NCBI RefSeq assembly: GCF_002733835.1
Contig: NZ_NVWY01000010.1
Span: 1 to 64,000 of the forward strand
Source of the DNA: Alcanivorax sp.
GTDB lineage: Bacteria; Pseudomonadota; Gammaproteobacteria; Pseudomonadales; Alcanivoracaceae
Length of the DNA: 64,000 nt
Reading direction: 5' to 3'
Position 1 is the first letter of the stretch. Every line of letters starts with the position of its first letter. Below are positions 55,767-64,000 of the stretch, one piece after another. The notes under the pieces are model-generated. The model was not told the origin of the DNA and searched no databases. It saw nothing but the letters and a program-made list of their open reading frames with translations. The translations under genes were made by a program, and so were the position numbers.

Positions 55767-56618
55767 ATGGAGAGCGTTATTATTATTGGGGCGCCACGTT
55801 CTGGCACCAATATGCTTAGAGATGTTTTGACCTCTTTTGAAGGTGTGGCTAGTTGGCCTTGTGATGAAATTAATTACATTTGGCGACATGGTAACGTTCG
55901 TTACCCTTCTGATGAAATTCCGGCTGACAATGCCTTTCCAGCCGTAAGCCATTATATTCGTGGTCGATTTAAATTTATCGGCCGGCAGACTGGTGCCGAT
56001 GTACTAATCGAAAAAACTTGCGCCAATTCACTGCGTGTCCCTTTTGTCGATGCTGTTATCCCTGAAGCAAAATATCTTTTTATTTATAGGGATGGCATTG
56101 ATGCTACTGGTTCTGCCAAGTTGCGATGGACGGCCAAACTGGATATCCCTTATATTCTAGAAAAAGTCCGTTTTGTGCCTAAGATGGACTTGCCTTATTA
56201 CGGATTACGCTATTTGTGGTCTCGTTTTTATCGTTTCTTCTCCAAGGAAAAGCGCCTCGCGTTTTGGGGGCCGGCTTTGGATGATATGCAAGAGATTCTT
56301 CAAAAACATGATCTGGATGAAGTTTGTGCACTCCAGTGGCAAAAGTGCGTAGAGCAATCAGAGAATGCCTTCTCCACTATGCCGGAGGGTAAAGTGCTCC
56401 GTATTCGTTACGAGGATTTTGTCCGGGCTCCGAAGGAAGAACTAAAGCGGATTCTCGACTTTATGGGAAGAGAGGTATCCGACGATTCGATATCCAGTGC
56501 TGTGGCAGGGGTTTCCGCCAAAAGCCTTGGGAAAGGGCGGCAATCCCTGGGAGAGGAGAAAGTGAAGCAACTCGAAGAGCTGGTAGGGGGCACCCTGAGG
56601 CGTTATGACTATCTCTAA
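55767..56618 (+). CDS. Sulfotransferase family protein
   Basis: A 283-residue PAPS-dependent sulfotransferase. It has the 5'-phosphosulfate loop IIGAPRSGTNMLRDVL (about 6-21), the 3'-phosphate region YLFIYRDGIDATGS near 104-117 (RDxxD/S pattern) and LRIRYEDFVRAPKEELKRIL (about 212-231). It would sulfate the capsule repeat unit, or less likely a lipid. ATG at 55767 was chosen because of AAGGGAAAGG just upstream. It overlaps the next gene by 14 bp, so it belongs to the operon. Confidence 0.88.
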   Translation: MESVIIIGAPRSGTNMLRDVLTSFEGVASWPCDEINYIWRHGNVRYPSDEIPADNAFPAVSHYIRGRFKFIGRQTGADVLIEKTCANSLRVPFVDAVIPEAKYLFIYRDGIDATGSAKLRWTAKLDIPYILEKVRFVPKMDLPYYGLRYLWSRFYRFFSKEKRLAFWGPALDDMQEILQKHDLDEVCALQWQKCVEQSENAFSTMPEGKVLRIRYEDFVRAPKEELKRILDFMGREVSDDSISSAVAGVSAKSLGKGRQSLGEEKVKQLEELVGGTLRRYDYL

Positions 56619-57222
56619 ACTTGCGTTGTCACCGGTGCAGTCGTTTCTGAAGCGCTCGTTTGATTTTCTGGTTGCGTTTGCCGGTCTGATAGCGGTCTGG
56701 TGGCTAATTCTTATTGCCTACATTGCTGCCACGCTGGATACCCGCAGCAGCGGTTTTTTTATCCAGACCAGGGTGGGCAAAGATGGAAGGGTCTTCAGGG
56801 TGGTGAAGATCAAAACCATGCGGCCTGATGATAAGACGACGACTACGGTAACACAGTCTGGCGATCCCAGAATTACCCCTCTGGGTGCTTTCTTTAGGAA
56901 GACAAAAATTGATGAATTACCCCAGCTTTGGAATGTTCTGCTGGGGCAGATGAGCTTTGTTGGACCGCGACCGGATGTTCCAGGATATGCAGATAGGTTG
57001 GAAGGTGAAGACCGGGCGGTCCTTTCCCTTCGCCCTGGTATTACTGGGCCTGCGACCCTGAAATATCGGGATGAGGAGGAAATCCTGGCTGCACAGGATG
57101 ATCCTGAACGTTATAACCGTGAGGTCATTTATCCCGATAAAGTACAAATTAATCTCCAGTATATTCGGGACTGGTCTTTCTCCGGTGATCTGCGTTACAT
57201 CCTTGCAACGGTTCTGGGCTGA
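56605..57222 (+). CDS. Initiating phosphoglycosyltransferase (PglC/WcaJ-type sugar transferase)
   Basis: A 205-residue monotopic phosphoglycosyltransferase that places the first sugar phosphate on undecaprenyl phosphate. A re-entrant membrane helix ([21 protein letters not shown], about 19-39) is followed by [23 protein letters not shown] and the catalytic Asp-Glu in [15 protein letters not shown] (about 98-112), then [13 protein letters not shown]. The short form without extra N-terminal helices acts on 6-deoxy amino sugars such as the QuiNAc4NAc class, which fits the WbpM-type dehydratase and aminotransferase nearby. Confidence 0.93.
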   Translation: MTISKLALSPVQSFLKRSFDFLVAFAGLIAVWWLILIAYIAATLDTRSSGFFIQTRVGKDGRVFRVVKIKTMRPDDKTTTTVTQSGDPRITPLGAFFRKTKIDELPQLWNVLLGQMSFVGPRPDVPGYADRLEGEDRAVLSLRPGITGPATLKYRDEEEILAAQDDPERYNREVIYPDKVQINLQYIRDWSFSGDLRYILATVLG

Positions 57223-57260
57223 TCGCTCAGCGCTCTAATGGCTTTATAAGAGTACGATTT

Positions 57261-58451
57261 ATGCTAAACGGCCCGTTTTCTCCTTGGCCTTCCTTCACCC
57301 CGGAAGAGGCCGATGCAGTTTCCCGTGTGTTACTTTCCAACAAGGTGAATTACTGGACCGGCCAGGAAGGGCGTGAGTTCGAGCGCGAATTCGCGGCCTT
57401 TGCCGGTACTGAGTATGCCATTGCTGTCGCCAACGGTACCTTGGCGCTGGATCTGGCTCTGCATGGGTTGGGTATTGGTGCTGGTGATGAAGTGGTAGTG
57501 ACGCCGCGTACTTTCCTGGCGTCGGCAACGGCGGTGATTAACGCGGGGGCGACTCCGGTGTTTGCCGATGTGGACCCGGACACCCAGAACATCACCCCAG
57601 AGACGGTTGCCGCTGTGCTAACCCCGAAAACCCGGGCGGTAGTGTGCGTGCATCTGGCCGGTTGGCCTTGTGACATGGGTGGCATGATGGCGCTGGCCGA
57701 ACAGCACGGGCTGTTTGTGATTGAGGACTGCGCGCAGGCTCACGGGGCAACTTACAAGGGTAAGCCGGTGGGTGGCCTTGGACATGTGGGTTGCTGGTCT
57801 TTCTGTCAGGACAAGATCATGAGCACCGGCGGTGAGGGCGGCATGGTCACGGTGAATGATCGTGACTTGTGGTCCCGGATGTGGAGTTTCAAGGACCATG
57901 GCAAAAGCTGGAACGCTGTTTATGAGCGTGAGCACCCGCCGGGTTTTCGTTGGCTGCATGAATCGGTGGGCACTAACTGGCGGTTGACGGAAATGCAGTC
58001 AGTTATCGGTCGAATTCAGCTGCAACGCATGCGGGATTGGACTATCGCACGCCAGGCCAATTGCCGGGCAATCTGGGAAACAGCGGCATCACTGCCCGGG
58101 TTACGCGTGCCGGTGGTGCCGGAAGATATCGGTCATGCGGGTTACAAGTGTTATGTGTTTGTGGATGAGGCTGTTGTTAATGAGCCCGTTGCGGATGTGC
58201 GTGACCGGATTATGAATGCAATTGTGGCGGAAGGTGTGCCCTGTTTCTCCGGATCTTGCTCAGAGGTGTACCTGGAGAAGGCATTTACGGATCTTGGGTT
58301 GGGGCCGCAAGAGCGGTTGCCGGTTGCAAGGGCCCTGGGGGAGAGTTCGCTGATGTTTTTGGTGCACCCGACATTGACCGAGGCCGAGATTGATAAAACT
58401 TGTGAGGTGTTGCGCAAGGTAATGGGTTCGGATGTCGGGTTACGGCCTTAG
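57261..58451 (+). CDS. DegT/DnrJ/EryC1/StrS aminotransferase, C-terminus encoded by a REP unit
   Basis: A 396-residue PLP-dependent sugar aminotransferase with AIAVANGTLALDLALHGLGI (about 53-72), VIEDCAQAHGATYKGKPVGG (about 153-172) and the PLP Lys in CWSFCQDKIMSTGGEGGMV (about 178-196). It could aminate the 4-keto sugar made by the WbpM-like dehydratase, as PglE does. The last residues, DVGLRP, and the stop codon lie inside a REP family 1 unit that starts at 58433. The natural C-terminus was probably replaced when the repeat inserted. Confidence 0.9.
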   Translation: MLNGPFSPWPSFTPEEADAVSRVLLSNKVNYWTGQEGREFEREFAAFAGTEYAIAVANGTLALDLALHGLGIGAGDEVVVTPRTFLASATAVINAGATPVFADVDPDTQNITPETVAAVLTPKTRAVVCVHLAGWPCDMGGMMALAEQHGLFVIEDCAQAHGATYKGKPVGGLGHVGCWSFCQDKIMSTGGEGGMVTVNDRDLWSRMWSFKDHGKSWNAVYEREHPPGFRWLHESVGTNWRLTEMQSVIGRIQLQRMRDWTIARQANCRAIWETAASLPGLRVPVVPEDIGHAGYKCYVFVDEAVVNEPVADVRDRIMNAIVAEGVPCFSGSCSEVYLEKAFTDLGLGPQERLPVARALGESSLMFLVHPTLTEAEIDKTCEVLRKVMGSDVGLRP

Positions 58452-58643
58452 GCCTCTCTGTGCCCTTGGGTAAACACGACCTGCGAGCGACTGGTTCGTG
58501 TTTGTGATTTGTAGGTCGCATTAGCCTAAAGGCGTAATCCGACAATGGACTTGGCCTGTGATTGTGTCGTGTCATTGCTACGCTCGGCTTGATTCACGGA
58601 TGAATGAGTGTCGGATTACGTCCTTCGGACTAATTCGACCTAC
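58433..58643. repeat. REP family 1 island with three units, first one inside a gene end
   Basis: A reverse long unit (58433-58484, contains CTCTGTGCCCTTGGGTAAA) provides the aminotransferase stop. A forward short unit (58510-58544, inner stem GCCTAAAGGC) and a reverse short unit (58609-58643) follow. The last ends 15 bp before the TTG start of the ligase gene. Confidence 0.92.
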
Positions 58644-58658
58644 CGATGAGGTGGGTTT

Positions 58659-59957
58659 TTGATTCGATTCTGCCGATTCTCCGCTAGCATTCTGTTGTTT
58701 TCCTTTCTTGCCTTTCTGCTGGTGTTTCAGTCTGCCTATGCGGTGTTACCTGTGTTGGCGGTTGTCGCGGCGTTGTTGTGCTTGGTGGAGTTTCAGCGAG
58801 GGCATGCTCGATTGGCGGGGGATGATCTCGCCATGCTCTTGGTGTTGTTGTGCTTTTCCCTGGTGTGGCTTGCGGATGTCTGGCGTGCCGGGCAATGGCC
58901 GATGGGGACCGAAGGTGAAGGGCGATGGTTGCCGGTGTGGCCTCTGTTGTCTGCTCTGGTTCTGCTGGCTTGGCGGTACGTACCACCGGCGGCCTCGGCC
59001 TGGTGGTGGGGCGTGGTTGTGGGGGCGCTCTGTGCCGGCGGCATTGCGGCCCATGAGCACTTCTGGTTGGGGCGATGGCGCCCGGATAATGGCATGAATG
59101 CGATTCCGTTCGGCAATATTGCGCTGTTGCTTGGCTCGCTGTCTTTGGTTCCCTTGGTGTCTTTGCGAGGGGCATTGGCTCCCCGGTTTGGTGTATGGTT
59201 GAGCGCGGCACTGGTTCTGGCTGCATTCGCCGGGCTGCTGGCTTCGGTGTTATCCGGTACGCGTGGTGGATGGGTGGTGTTTCCTGCACTAGCGCTTTTG
59301 TTATGTGCCGCTGCACTGACTTCCTTGTCCCGTGGGCGGGTGGTTGCGTTGGTAGTGGTGTTGATGACGGCATTGCTGGCCATGGCGTTTCTGCCGCGGG
59401 CGTCGGTGTCTGCCCGGGTGGGAGAGGGTGTGGAAAACCTTCAGGAGTACGCCCAGGGCGATGCAGGTTCGTCGCTGGGCGTACGATTGGAAATGTGGCG
59501 GGCCGGTTGGCATTTGGTTCAGCAAAAACCCTTGCTGGGTTGGGGCGAAGGCAAGCTGGAAGCCCAGCGAGACGAATGGGTGGCTGAAGGCCGCTTTAAT
59601 CGGGGTATTAGCCAGTATGATCAGCTGCACAGCGATACTGTGGATACTCTGGCCCGGCGAGGCATTGTTGGGGGGCTATCGCTGTTTGCCTTGTATTTGG
59701 TGCCTTTGGGGCTGTTCTGGCGCTATTGGCGCCGGGCTGGCCATGCCGGGAATGAGGCGGTACAGCGCGAGATGAGAGCCTTTGCGCTGTGCGGTGCCCT
59801 GGTTGTGGTGGCGTTTATGGGCTTCGGGCTGAGCCAGTCGATGTTGCGGGACCCCCGTGGTCTGGCTGGGTTTCTGGGGTTGCTGGTGGCGTGCTGGTGC
59901 TTGCTCAAACAGGCGGCTGAGTGTCAGGCCGATGTCGGGTTACGGCCTTCGGCTTAA
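58659..59957 (+). CDS. O-antigen ligase/polymerase family membrane protein (WaaL/Wzy_C)
   Basis: A 432-residue membrane protein with about 10-12 helices. SVLSGTRGGWVVFPALALLL near 210 is the hallmark SGTRGxW of O-antigen ligases, and the large periplasmic loop near 265-330 includes GVRLEMWRAGWHLVQQKPLLGWG and YDQLHSDTVDTLARRGIVGG with the catalytic-region His. It would ligate or polymerise the polysaccharide. The TTG start has GAGG upstream. The last residues DVGLRPSA are encoded by a REP unit starting at 59933. Confidence 0.9.
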   Translation: MIRFCRFSASILLFSFLAFLLVFQSAYAVLPVLAVVAALLCLVEFQRGHARLAGDDLAMLLVLLCFSLVWLADVWRAGQWPMGTEGEGRWLPVWPLLSALVLLAWRYVPPAASAWWWGVVVGALCAGGIAAHEHFWLGRWRPDNGMNAIPFGNIALLLGSLSLVPLVSLRGALAPRFGVWLSAALVLAAFAGLLASVLSGTRGGWVVFPALALLLCAAALTSLSRGRVVALVVVLMTALLAMAFLPRASVSARVGEGVENLQEYAQGDAGSSLGVRLEMWRAGWHLVQQKPLLGWGEGKLEAQRDEWVAEGRFNRGISQYDQLHSDTVDTLARRGIVGGLSLFALYLVPLGLFWRYWRRAGHAGNEAVQREMRAFALCGALVVVAFMGFGLSQSMLRDPRGLAGFLGLLVACWCLLKQAAECQADVGLRPSA

Positions 59958-60122
59958 CACGACCTACGAGTGGATGGTGTGTTTTGTGGTTTGTAGGTCG
60001 AATTAGCCTGAAAGGCGTAATCCGACAGGGGCCCGGCACGTGGAGTGCATCTTGTCATGGCTGTGTTTGATTTGGTCTATGGATGGATGTCGGATTACGT
60101 CCTTCGGACTATTTCGACCTAC
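59933..60122. repeat. REP family 1 island with three units, first one inside a gene end
   Basis: A reverse short unit (59933-59967) supplies the stop of the ligase gene. A forward unit (59992-60027, inner stem GCCTGAAAGGC) and a reverse unit (60088-60122) follow. The remaining part of the gap to 60400 holds a promoter and no gene. Confidence 0.92.
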
Positions 60123-60273
60123 CGGGCTGGTGGGTTGTAGTGTAGCGCTCGTTTGCAACAGATTGAAAAAGATGAGTGATTGCGAGTGAATTATCACAGA
60201 CCTCAGTATCCGTTTGTCGCCTAATTGTCACGGTTCATGACTAGATTGCCTCGAAATTAGTGCTTTTTACCCG

Positions 60274-60301
60274 TTGGATATCCTGGAGAACGGCTTATAA
60301 T
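60274..60301 (+). promoter_or_regulatory. Sigma-70 type promoter of the wbpM-like gene
   Basis: A perfect -10 box TATAAT (60296-60301) with TTGGAT (60274-60279) 16 bp upstream as a weak -35. It lies about 100 bp before the dehydratase start, leaving a leader of about 90 nt. So the dehydratase gene is not just read through from the capsule operon. Confidence 0.65.
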
Positions 60302-60399
60302 GCTCCCCCGGCTAAGTAGTGTGACGAAAATCACAGTCTTATGGCTAAGAGGGACTTTGCCGTGTTAGTCGGCCCTGTGGTCGCATGGATGGACCTGTT

Positions 60400-62355
60400 A
60401 TGACGAACAAATATCTCTATTCCCCTGTACATCGGATGGTGTCGCTCTCGCGCGCGGCCAAGCGCCTGATCATGCTTGGTGCGGATGCGCTTGCTGTGCC
60501 GCTGCTGCTGTGGCTGGCTTACGCGTTGCGCCTGAATTCCCCCAGTCCTGAGATTGACGATCTTTGGTTGTTGGTGGCGGCGCCTCTGTTGTTGTTGCCT
60601 GCCCTGTACGTGTTTGGTTTTTACCGCTCGATCGTGCGCTATCTCGGCGCGGAGGTGGCTTGGTCGATCCTGGCGGGTGTCACCATTACGGTGGTGTTGC
60701 TGGCGGCGTCCTCTTACATGGTGTCGGCCTCTACGCCGCGCTCAGTGTTTCTGATTTTCTGGGCGGTGCTGGTGCTCTACTTGGGCGGCAGCCGCTTCAT
60801 GATGCGCCGCTTCCTCTATAACGTGCTGGGCAAGCGTATTGCCCGTGAAGCGGTGGCGGTGTTTGGTGCCGGTGGTGCCGGTGCCCAGCTGGTTTCGGGC
60901 CTGCTTTCTACGGCCGAGCTGCACCCGTTGATGATCGTGGACGACGCGCCCGGTAAGCAGGGTACGCTGCTCTGTGGTGTGCCGGTAGTGGGCCGCCGAG
61001 CCCTGGAAAAAGCGGTGGAGCGTGGGGCGATTCGTACTGTGTTGCTGGCGCTGCCTTCAGAAAGCCGGGCCACCCGTATGGCGGTGGTACGCTGGCTGGA
61101 AACGCTGAATGTGCATGTGCAGACGGTACCGTCATTTGCGGATATTGCCAGTGGCAAAGCGCGCCTTGAAGAAATCAAGGAAGTGTCCATTGAAGACCTG
61201 CTGGGCCGTGACGCTGTCCCGCCCCGGGCGGATCTGCTGACGCGCTGTATCAGTGGCAAGCATGTGCTGGTAACCGGTGCGGGTGGTTCCATTGGCAGCG
61301 AGTTGTGCCGGCAAATTCTCAAGTTGCACCCCTCCAAACTGGTGTTGCTGGAGCAGAGCGAGTTCGGGCTGTATGCCATCGAGAAGGAGCTGCGGGCGCT
61401 GGCGGGGGCGCGCAGCAAGGATATCGAGATCGAGGCGGTGTTGGGTTCGGTGGTGAACCGGGGCCTGATGGAGCGGCTGTGCCGTGAGCATCGGGTGGAT
61501 ACCGTCTATCACGCGGCCGCGTACAAACATGTGCCGATTGTTGAGGCCAACCCTTCTGCCGGCGTACGGAATAATATTATCGGGACGCTGGAAGCCGCAC
61601 AGGGGGCCGAAGCGGCCCATGTGAAGCACTTTATTCTGGTGTCCACTGACAAGGCGGTTCGCCCGACTAATGTAATGGGCGCCACCAAGCGTTTTGCCGA
61701 GTTGGTGCTCCAGGCTATTGCTGCGCGGGGTTCGGAGACGGTGTTCTCCATGGTGCGTTTTGGCAATGTGCTGGGTTCGTCCGGTTCGGTGGTGCCCCTG
61801 TTCCGTGACCAGATTCAAAAGGGTGGGCCGGTGACGGTGACCCACCCGGATGTGATTCGTTATTTCATGACGATTCCGGAGGCTTCCCAGCTGGTGATCC
61901 AGGCGGGTGCCATGGCCCAGGGCGGCGAGGTGTTCGTGCTGGATATGGGCGAGCCGGTGCGCATTGTGGACCTGGCGCGGACCATGGTGCATTTGATGGG
62001 CATGTCCGTGCGGGATGAGAAGAGCCCGGATGGTGATATCGAGATTGCCTTTTCCGGCCTGCGCCCGGGTGAGAAGCTCTATGAAGAGCTGCTGATCGGT
62101 GACTGCAGTACGCGTACCGAACACGAGATGATTATGCAGGCCCATGAAGAAAAGCTGGAATGGGATGAAATCTCTTTCGCTCTGGAAGCCTTCCGCAAGG
62201 CGTTGAACCGCGCTGACCAGGATGCCCTGCGGGCTTTGCTGCGTAGCTATGTGAATGGGTACGAGCCGAGCGGAGTGAGCGTAGAGGCGCCCAAAAGCGC
62301 GCCCAGCCGTGAATTACCGGCGATGGTGGCGAAAACCGCCAGCGCGGTGGAATAG
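60400..62355 (+). CDS. wbpM: WbpM-type UDP-GlcNAc 4,6-dehydratase (membrane-bound)
   Basis: A protein of 651 residues with four N-terminal transmembrane helices (about 20-130), a CoA-binding-like domain (VAVFGAGGAGAQLVSGLLST near 146) and a C-terminal SDR dehydratase domain. The SDR domain has LVTGAGGSIGSELCRQIL (about 288-305), VSTDKAVRPTNVMGATKRFAE (split, about 418-438) with Met replacing the usual Tyr of the M-x3-K pair, and LRPGEKLYEELL. It makes UDP-4-keto-6-deoxy-GlcNAc, precursor of QuiNAc/FucNAc-type sugars. ATG at 60400 (GGA 6 bp upstream) was chosen; ATG at 60385 is in frame. It has its own promoter. Confidence 0.93.
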   Translation: MTNKYLYSPVHRMVSLSRAAKRLIMLGADALAVPLLLWLAYALRLNSPSPEIDDLWLLVAAPLLLLPALYVFGFYRSIVRYLGAEVAWSILAGVTITVVLLAASSYMVSASTPRSVFLIFWAVLVLYLGGSRFMMRRFLYNVLGKRIAREAVAVFGAGGAGAQLVSGLLSTAELHPLMIVDDAPGKQGTLLCGVPVVGRRALEKAVERGAIRTVLLALPSESRATRMAVVRWLETLNVHVQTVPSFADIASGKARLEEIKEVSIEDLLGRDAVPPRADLLTRCISGKHVLVTGAGGSIGSELCRQILKLHPSKLVLLEQSEFGLYAIEKELRALAGARSKDIEIEAVLGSVVNRGLMERLCREHRVDTVYHAAAYKHVPIVEANPSAGVRNNIIGTLEAAQGAEAAHVKHFILVSTDKAVRPTNVMGATKRFAELVLQAIAARGSETVFSMVRFGNVLGSSGSVVPLFRDQIQKGGPVTVTHPDVIRYFMTIPEASQLVIQAGAMAQGGEVFVLDMGEPVRIVDLARTMVHLMGMSVRDEKSPDGDIEIAFSGLRPGEKLYEELLIGDCSTRTEHEMIMQAHEEKLEWDEISFALEAFRKALNRADQDALRALLRSYVNGYEPSGVSVEAPKSAPSRELPAMVAKTASAVE

Positions 62356-62368
62356 CTTTTCCTGATAA

Positions 62369-62460
62369 TGTCGGATTACGCCTTTCAGGCTAATCCGACC
62401 TACAAGATCCACTCACCCGTAGTTTCGTAGGTCGAATTAGGCGCAGCCGTAATCCGACAT
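62369..62460. repeat. REP family 1 island: reverse plus forward short unit
   Basis: A reverse unit (62369-62403) starts 13 bp after the wbpM stop. A forward unit (62427-62460, GTAGGTCGAATTAGGCGCAG onward) follows. The 133 bp between this island and the permease start hold an AT-rich leader and no gene. Confidence 0.92.
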
Positions 62461-62593
62461 TATGCTGTGGGTGTTGGTTTTTGCTTATATTAAATTTGAC
62501 TAAGCTCTCCCTTTTTATATTCCCTTTGCCCTGTAAAATGCCCTTTTTGCTGCGCGGTTTGTCGCGCGGCTTGGGTTCTGTCTGGTTCATCTG

Positions 62594-64000
62594 ATGACGC
62601 TGGAAATACTGATAACACTGCTGATTGTGTTGGCTGTGCTGGGGGCGCTGGCTAGCAACCGTGTGCCTGCGGATATGACCATGATGGCGGCGCTGGTACT
62701 GGTGCTGGTCACGGGTATCATTTCCCCGGGCGAGGCGCTGTCCGGTTTTGCCAACCCTGGCTTGATGACCATTGCGGCGCTGTACGTGGTGGCGGCTGCC
62801 TTGCGGGATACTGGCGCCATTTACTGGGTAGCGCACCGGTTGCTGGGCCAGCCCAAGTCCGTACTTTCCAGCCAATTTCGGTTGATCGCGCCGGCGTCCA
62901 TTCTGAGTGCCTTCCTGAACAACACCACGGTTGTGGCGATGATGATTCCTGCGGTGCAGGAATGGGCGCAACGCTTGCGGTTGTCTGCCTCTAAACTGCT
63001 GTTGCCGTTGAGTTATGCGGCTATTCTCGGCGGTACCTGTACGCTGATTGGCACTAGCACCAATCTGGTGGTGGATGGCCTGGTACAGGAGAAAGGCCTG
63101 CCGGCGTTCGGCATTTTCGATGTGGCCTGGGTGGGCGTGCCGGTGTTGCTCGGCGGTGCGGCCTTCATGTTGCTGGTCAGCCGCTTCTTGTTGCCGAACC
63201 GGGCGAGTATGGCGTCCCAGTGGGAAGATGCCCGTGAGTACCACGTTGAGATGCTGGTGGCGAAAGGCAGCCCGCTGGCAGGGCGTACCATTCAGGATGC
63301 TGGGCTGCGCAATCTGACCTATGGCTTTTTGACCGATATTCAGCGCGACGAACGCTTGTTTACGGCGGTTGGCCCGGAAATGACGCTGCAGGAAGGTGAT
63401 CTGCTGGCGTTTGTCGGGGTGCCGGAGTGTGCGCGGGAGCTACAACGTATCAACGGTTTGCAGGCCGCCCATGGTGGGGCTCACAAATTGGGCTTGAATA
63501 ACCACCAACGCCACCTCGTGGAAGTGGTACTGAGCCCGGAGTTCCCTGGCATTGGCCGTTCGGTGAAGGAAACTGGCTTTCGTACCCGCTACCAGGCGGC
63601 AATTTTGAGTATTAGCCGTAACGGGAAGCGAGTGCCTGGCAAGGTGGGCGAGCAGAGTTTGAAGGTAGGGGACACCCTGCTGCTGGAAACCAGCCAGCAG
63701 TTTGTCGAGCAATATCAGTATCGTCGCGATTTCATGCTGGTCAGCCCGTTGAAGGATTCCACCCCCCCGGACTTTCGTCGGGCGCCGCTGGCCGTTGCGG
63801 TGCTGGTGGCCATGGTGATGGCGAATGTGTTGGGGCTGGCCTCGACCCTGGAGGCGGCCATGTTTGCTGCAGGGCTGATGATCGCCCTGCGCTGTGTCAC
63901 CGTGAACCGCTCGCGGATGAATGTAAGCGTCAACCTGCCGGTACTGGTGGTGATTGGTGCGTCGTTTGCGCTGGGTAAAGCCATGGAGTCCAGCGGCGCG
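62594..64000 (+). CDS. SLC13-family permease with RCK_C (TrkA-C) domains, cut by the window end
   Basis: The frame is open from ATG at 62594 to the last base, giving at least 469 residues. The first half has membrane helices with FLNNTTVVAMMIPAVQEWAQ (about 115-134) and GGTCTLIGTSTNLVVDGL (about 149-166), the paired Asn/Thr-rich motifs of DASS/SLC13 carriers. Two RCK_C-like domains follow (about 211-290 and 300-375; KGSPLAGRTIQDAGLRNL and PEFPGIGRSVKETGF). The second set of helices begins near 395. Such proteins are often annotated as sulfate or dicarboxylate transporters. A sulfate role would fit the nearby sulfotransferase, but that is inference. Confidence 0.9.
   Translation, partial: MTLEILITLLIVLAVLGALASNRVPADMTMMAALVLVLVTGIISPGEALSGFANPGLMTIAALYVVAAALRDTGAIYWVAHRLLGQPKSVLSSQFRLIAPASILSAFLNNTTVVAMMIPAVQEWAQRLRLSASKLLLPLSYAAILGGTCTLIGTSTNLVVDGLVQEKGLPAFGIFDVAWVGVPVLLGGAAFMLLVSRFLLPNRASMASQWEDAREYHVEMLVAKGSPLAGRTIQDAGLRNLTYGFLTDIQRDERLFTAVGPEMTLQEGDLLAFVGVPECARELQRINGLQAAHGGAHKLGLNNHQRHLVEVVLSPEFPGIGRSVKETGFRTRYQAAILSISRNGKRVPGKVGEQSLKVGDTLLLETSQQFVEQYQYRRDFMLVSPLKDSTPPDFRRAPLAVAVLVAMVMANVLGLASTLEAAMFAAGLMIALRCVTVNRSRMNVSVNLPVLVVIGASFALGKAMESSGA

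Overview
The window looks like a chromosomal segment of a marine, hydrocarbon-degrader-type gammaproteobacterium. The genus Alcanivorax is my best guess, from the GC-rich coding style, the AlkJ/BetA-like GMC oxidoreductase and the mix of Pseudomonas-like polysaccharide loci. The genus is inference; the gene content below is read from the sequence. About 50 genes are recognisable and almost all coding space is explained.

Left part (1-11.3 kb): the right end of an integrated element (Rep-type replication initiator plus tyrosine recombinase) abuts tRNA-Ser(GGA). It is followed by a three-gene operon (nitroreductase, hot-dog thioesterase, MAPEG protein), a MASE2-type class III nucleotide cyclase, a membrane-anchored beta-helix protein, a GMC oxidoreductase, a DUF3047 protein, a 262-bp nested-palindrome element and an HNH protein.

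Pel locus (11.4-23.6 kb): a complete pelABCDEFG operon for the cationic exopolysaccharide Pel. PelB, a single ~1190-residue protein in Pseudomonas aeruginosa, is encoded here by two overlapping genes. One makes an inner-membrane-anchored TPR protein. The other makes a TPR-porin with its own signal peptide and Shine-Dalgarno. PelD keeps an RxxD motif where the c-di-GMP site is expected.

Middle part (23.6-39.5 kb): a probable structured small RNA, a DUF3080 protein, a bacterial alpha-2-macroglobulin and its usual partner PbpC, with a REP-associated tyrosine transposase (RAYT) and six REP units inserted between them. Then come a molybdopterin oxidoreductase, an Omp85-like barrel gene broken by a one-base frameshift, a lipocalin and an atypical SDR.

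Right part (39.5-62.4 kb): a Wzx/Wzy-dependent capsule/EPS locus. It has export genes wzi-wza-wzb-wzc, UDP-diacetamido-uronic acid synthesis genes wbpA-B-D-E, flippase, polymerase, three GT4 glycosyltransferases, a sulfotransferase, an initiating phosphoglycosyltransferase, a DegT-type aminotransferase, an O-antigen-ligase-family protein and a WbpM-type dehydratase. The flippase-to-sulfotransferase stretch is clearly more AT-rich than its surroundings. A 31-codon tail between two glycosyltransferases may be the remains of a deleted epimerase gene. The window ends inside an SLC13-type permease.

Running through the whole window are two families of GTAG-headed palindromic repeats. The main family occurs as about 21 units in ten intergenic islands, in a short (~34 bp) and a long (~52 bp) form. 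In two places it supplies the last codons and stop of a gene. The RAYT at 31.1 kb is the obvious candidate for having spread it.
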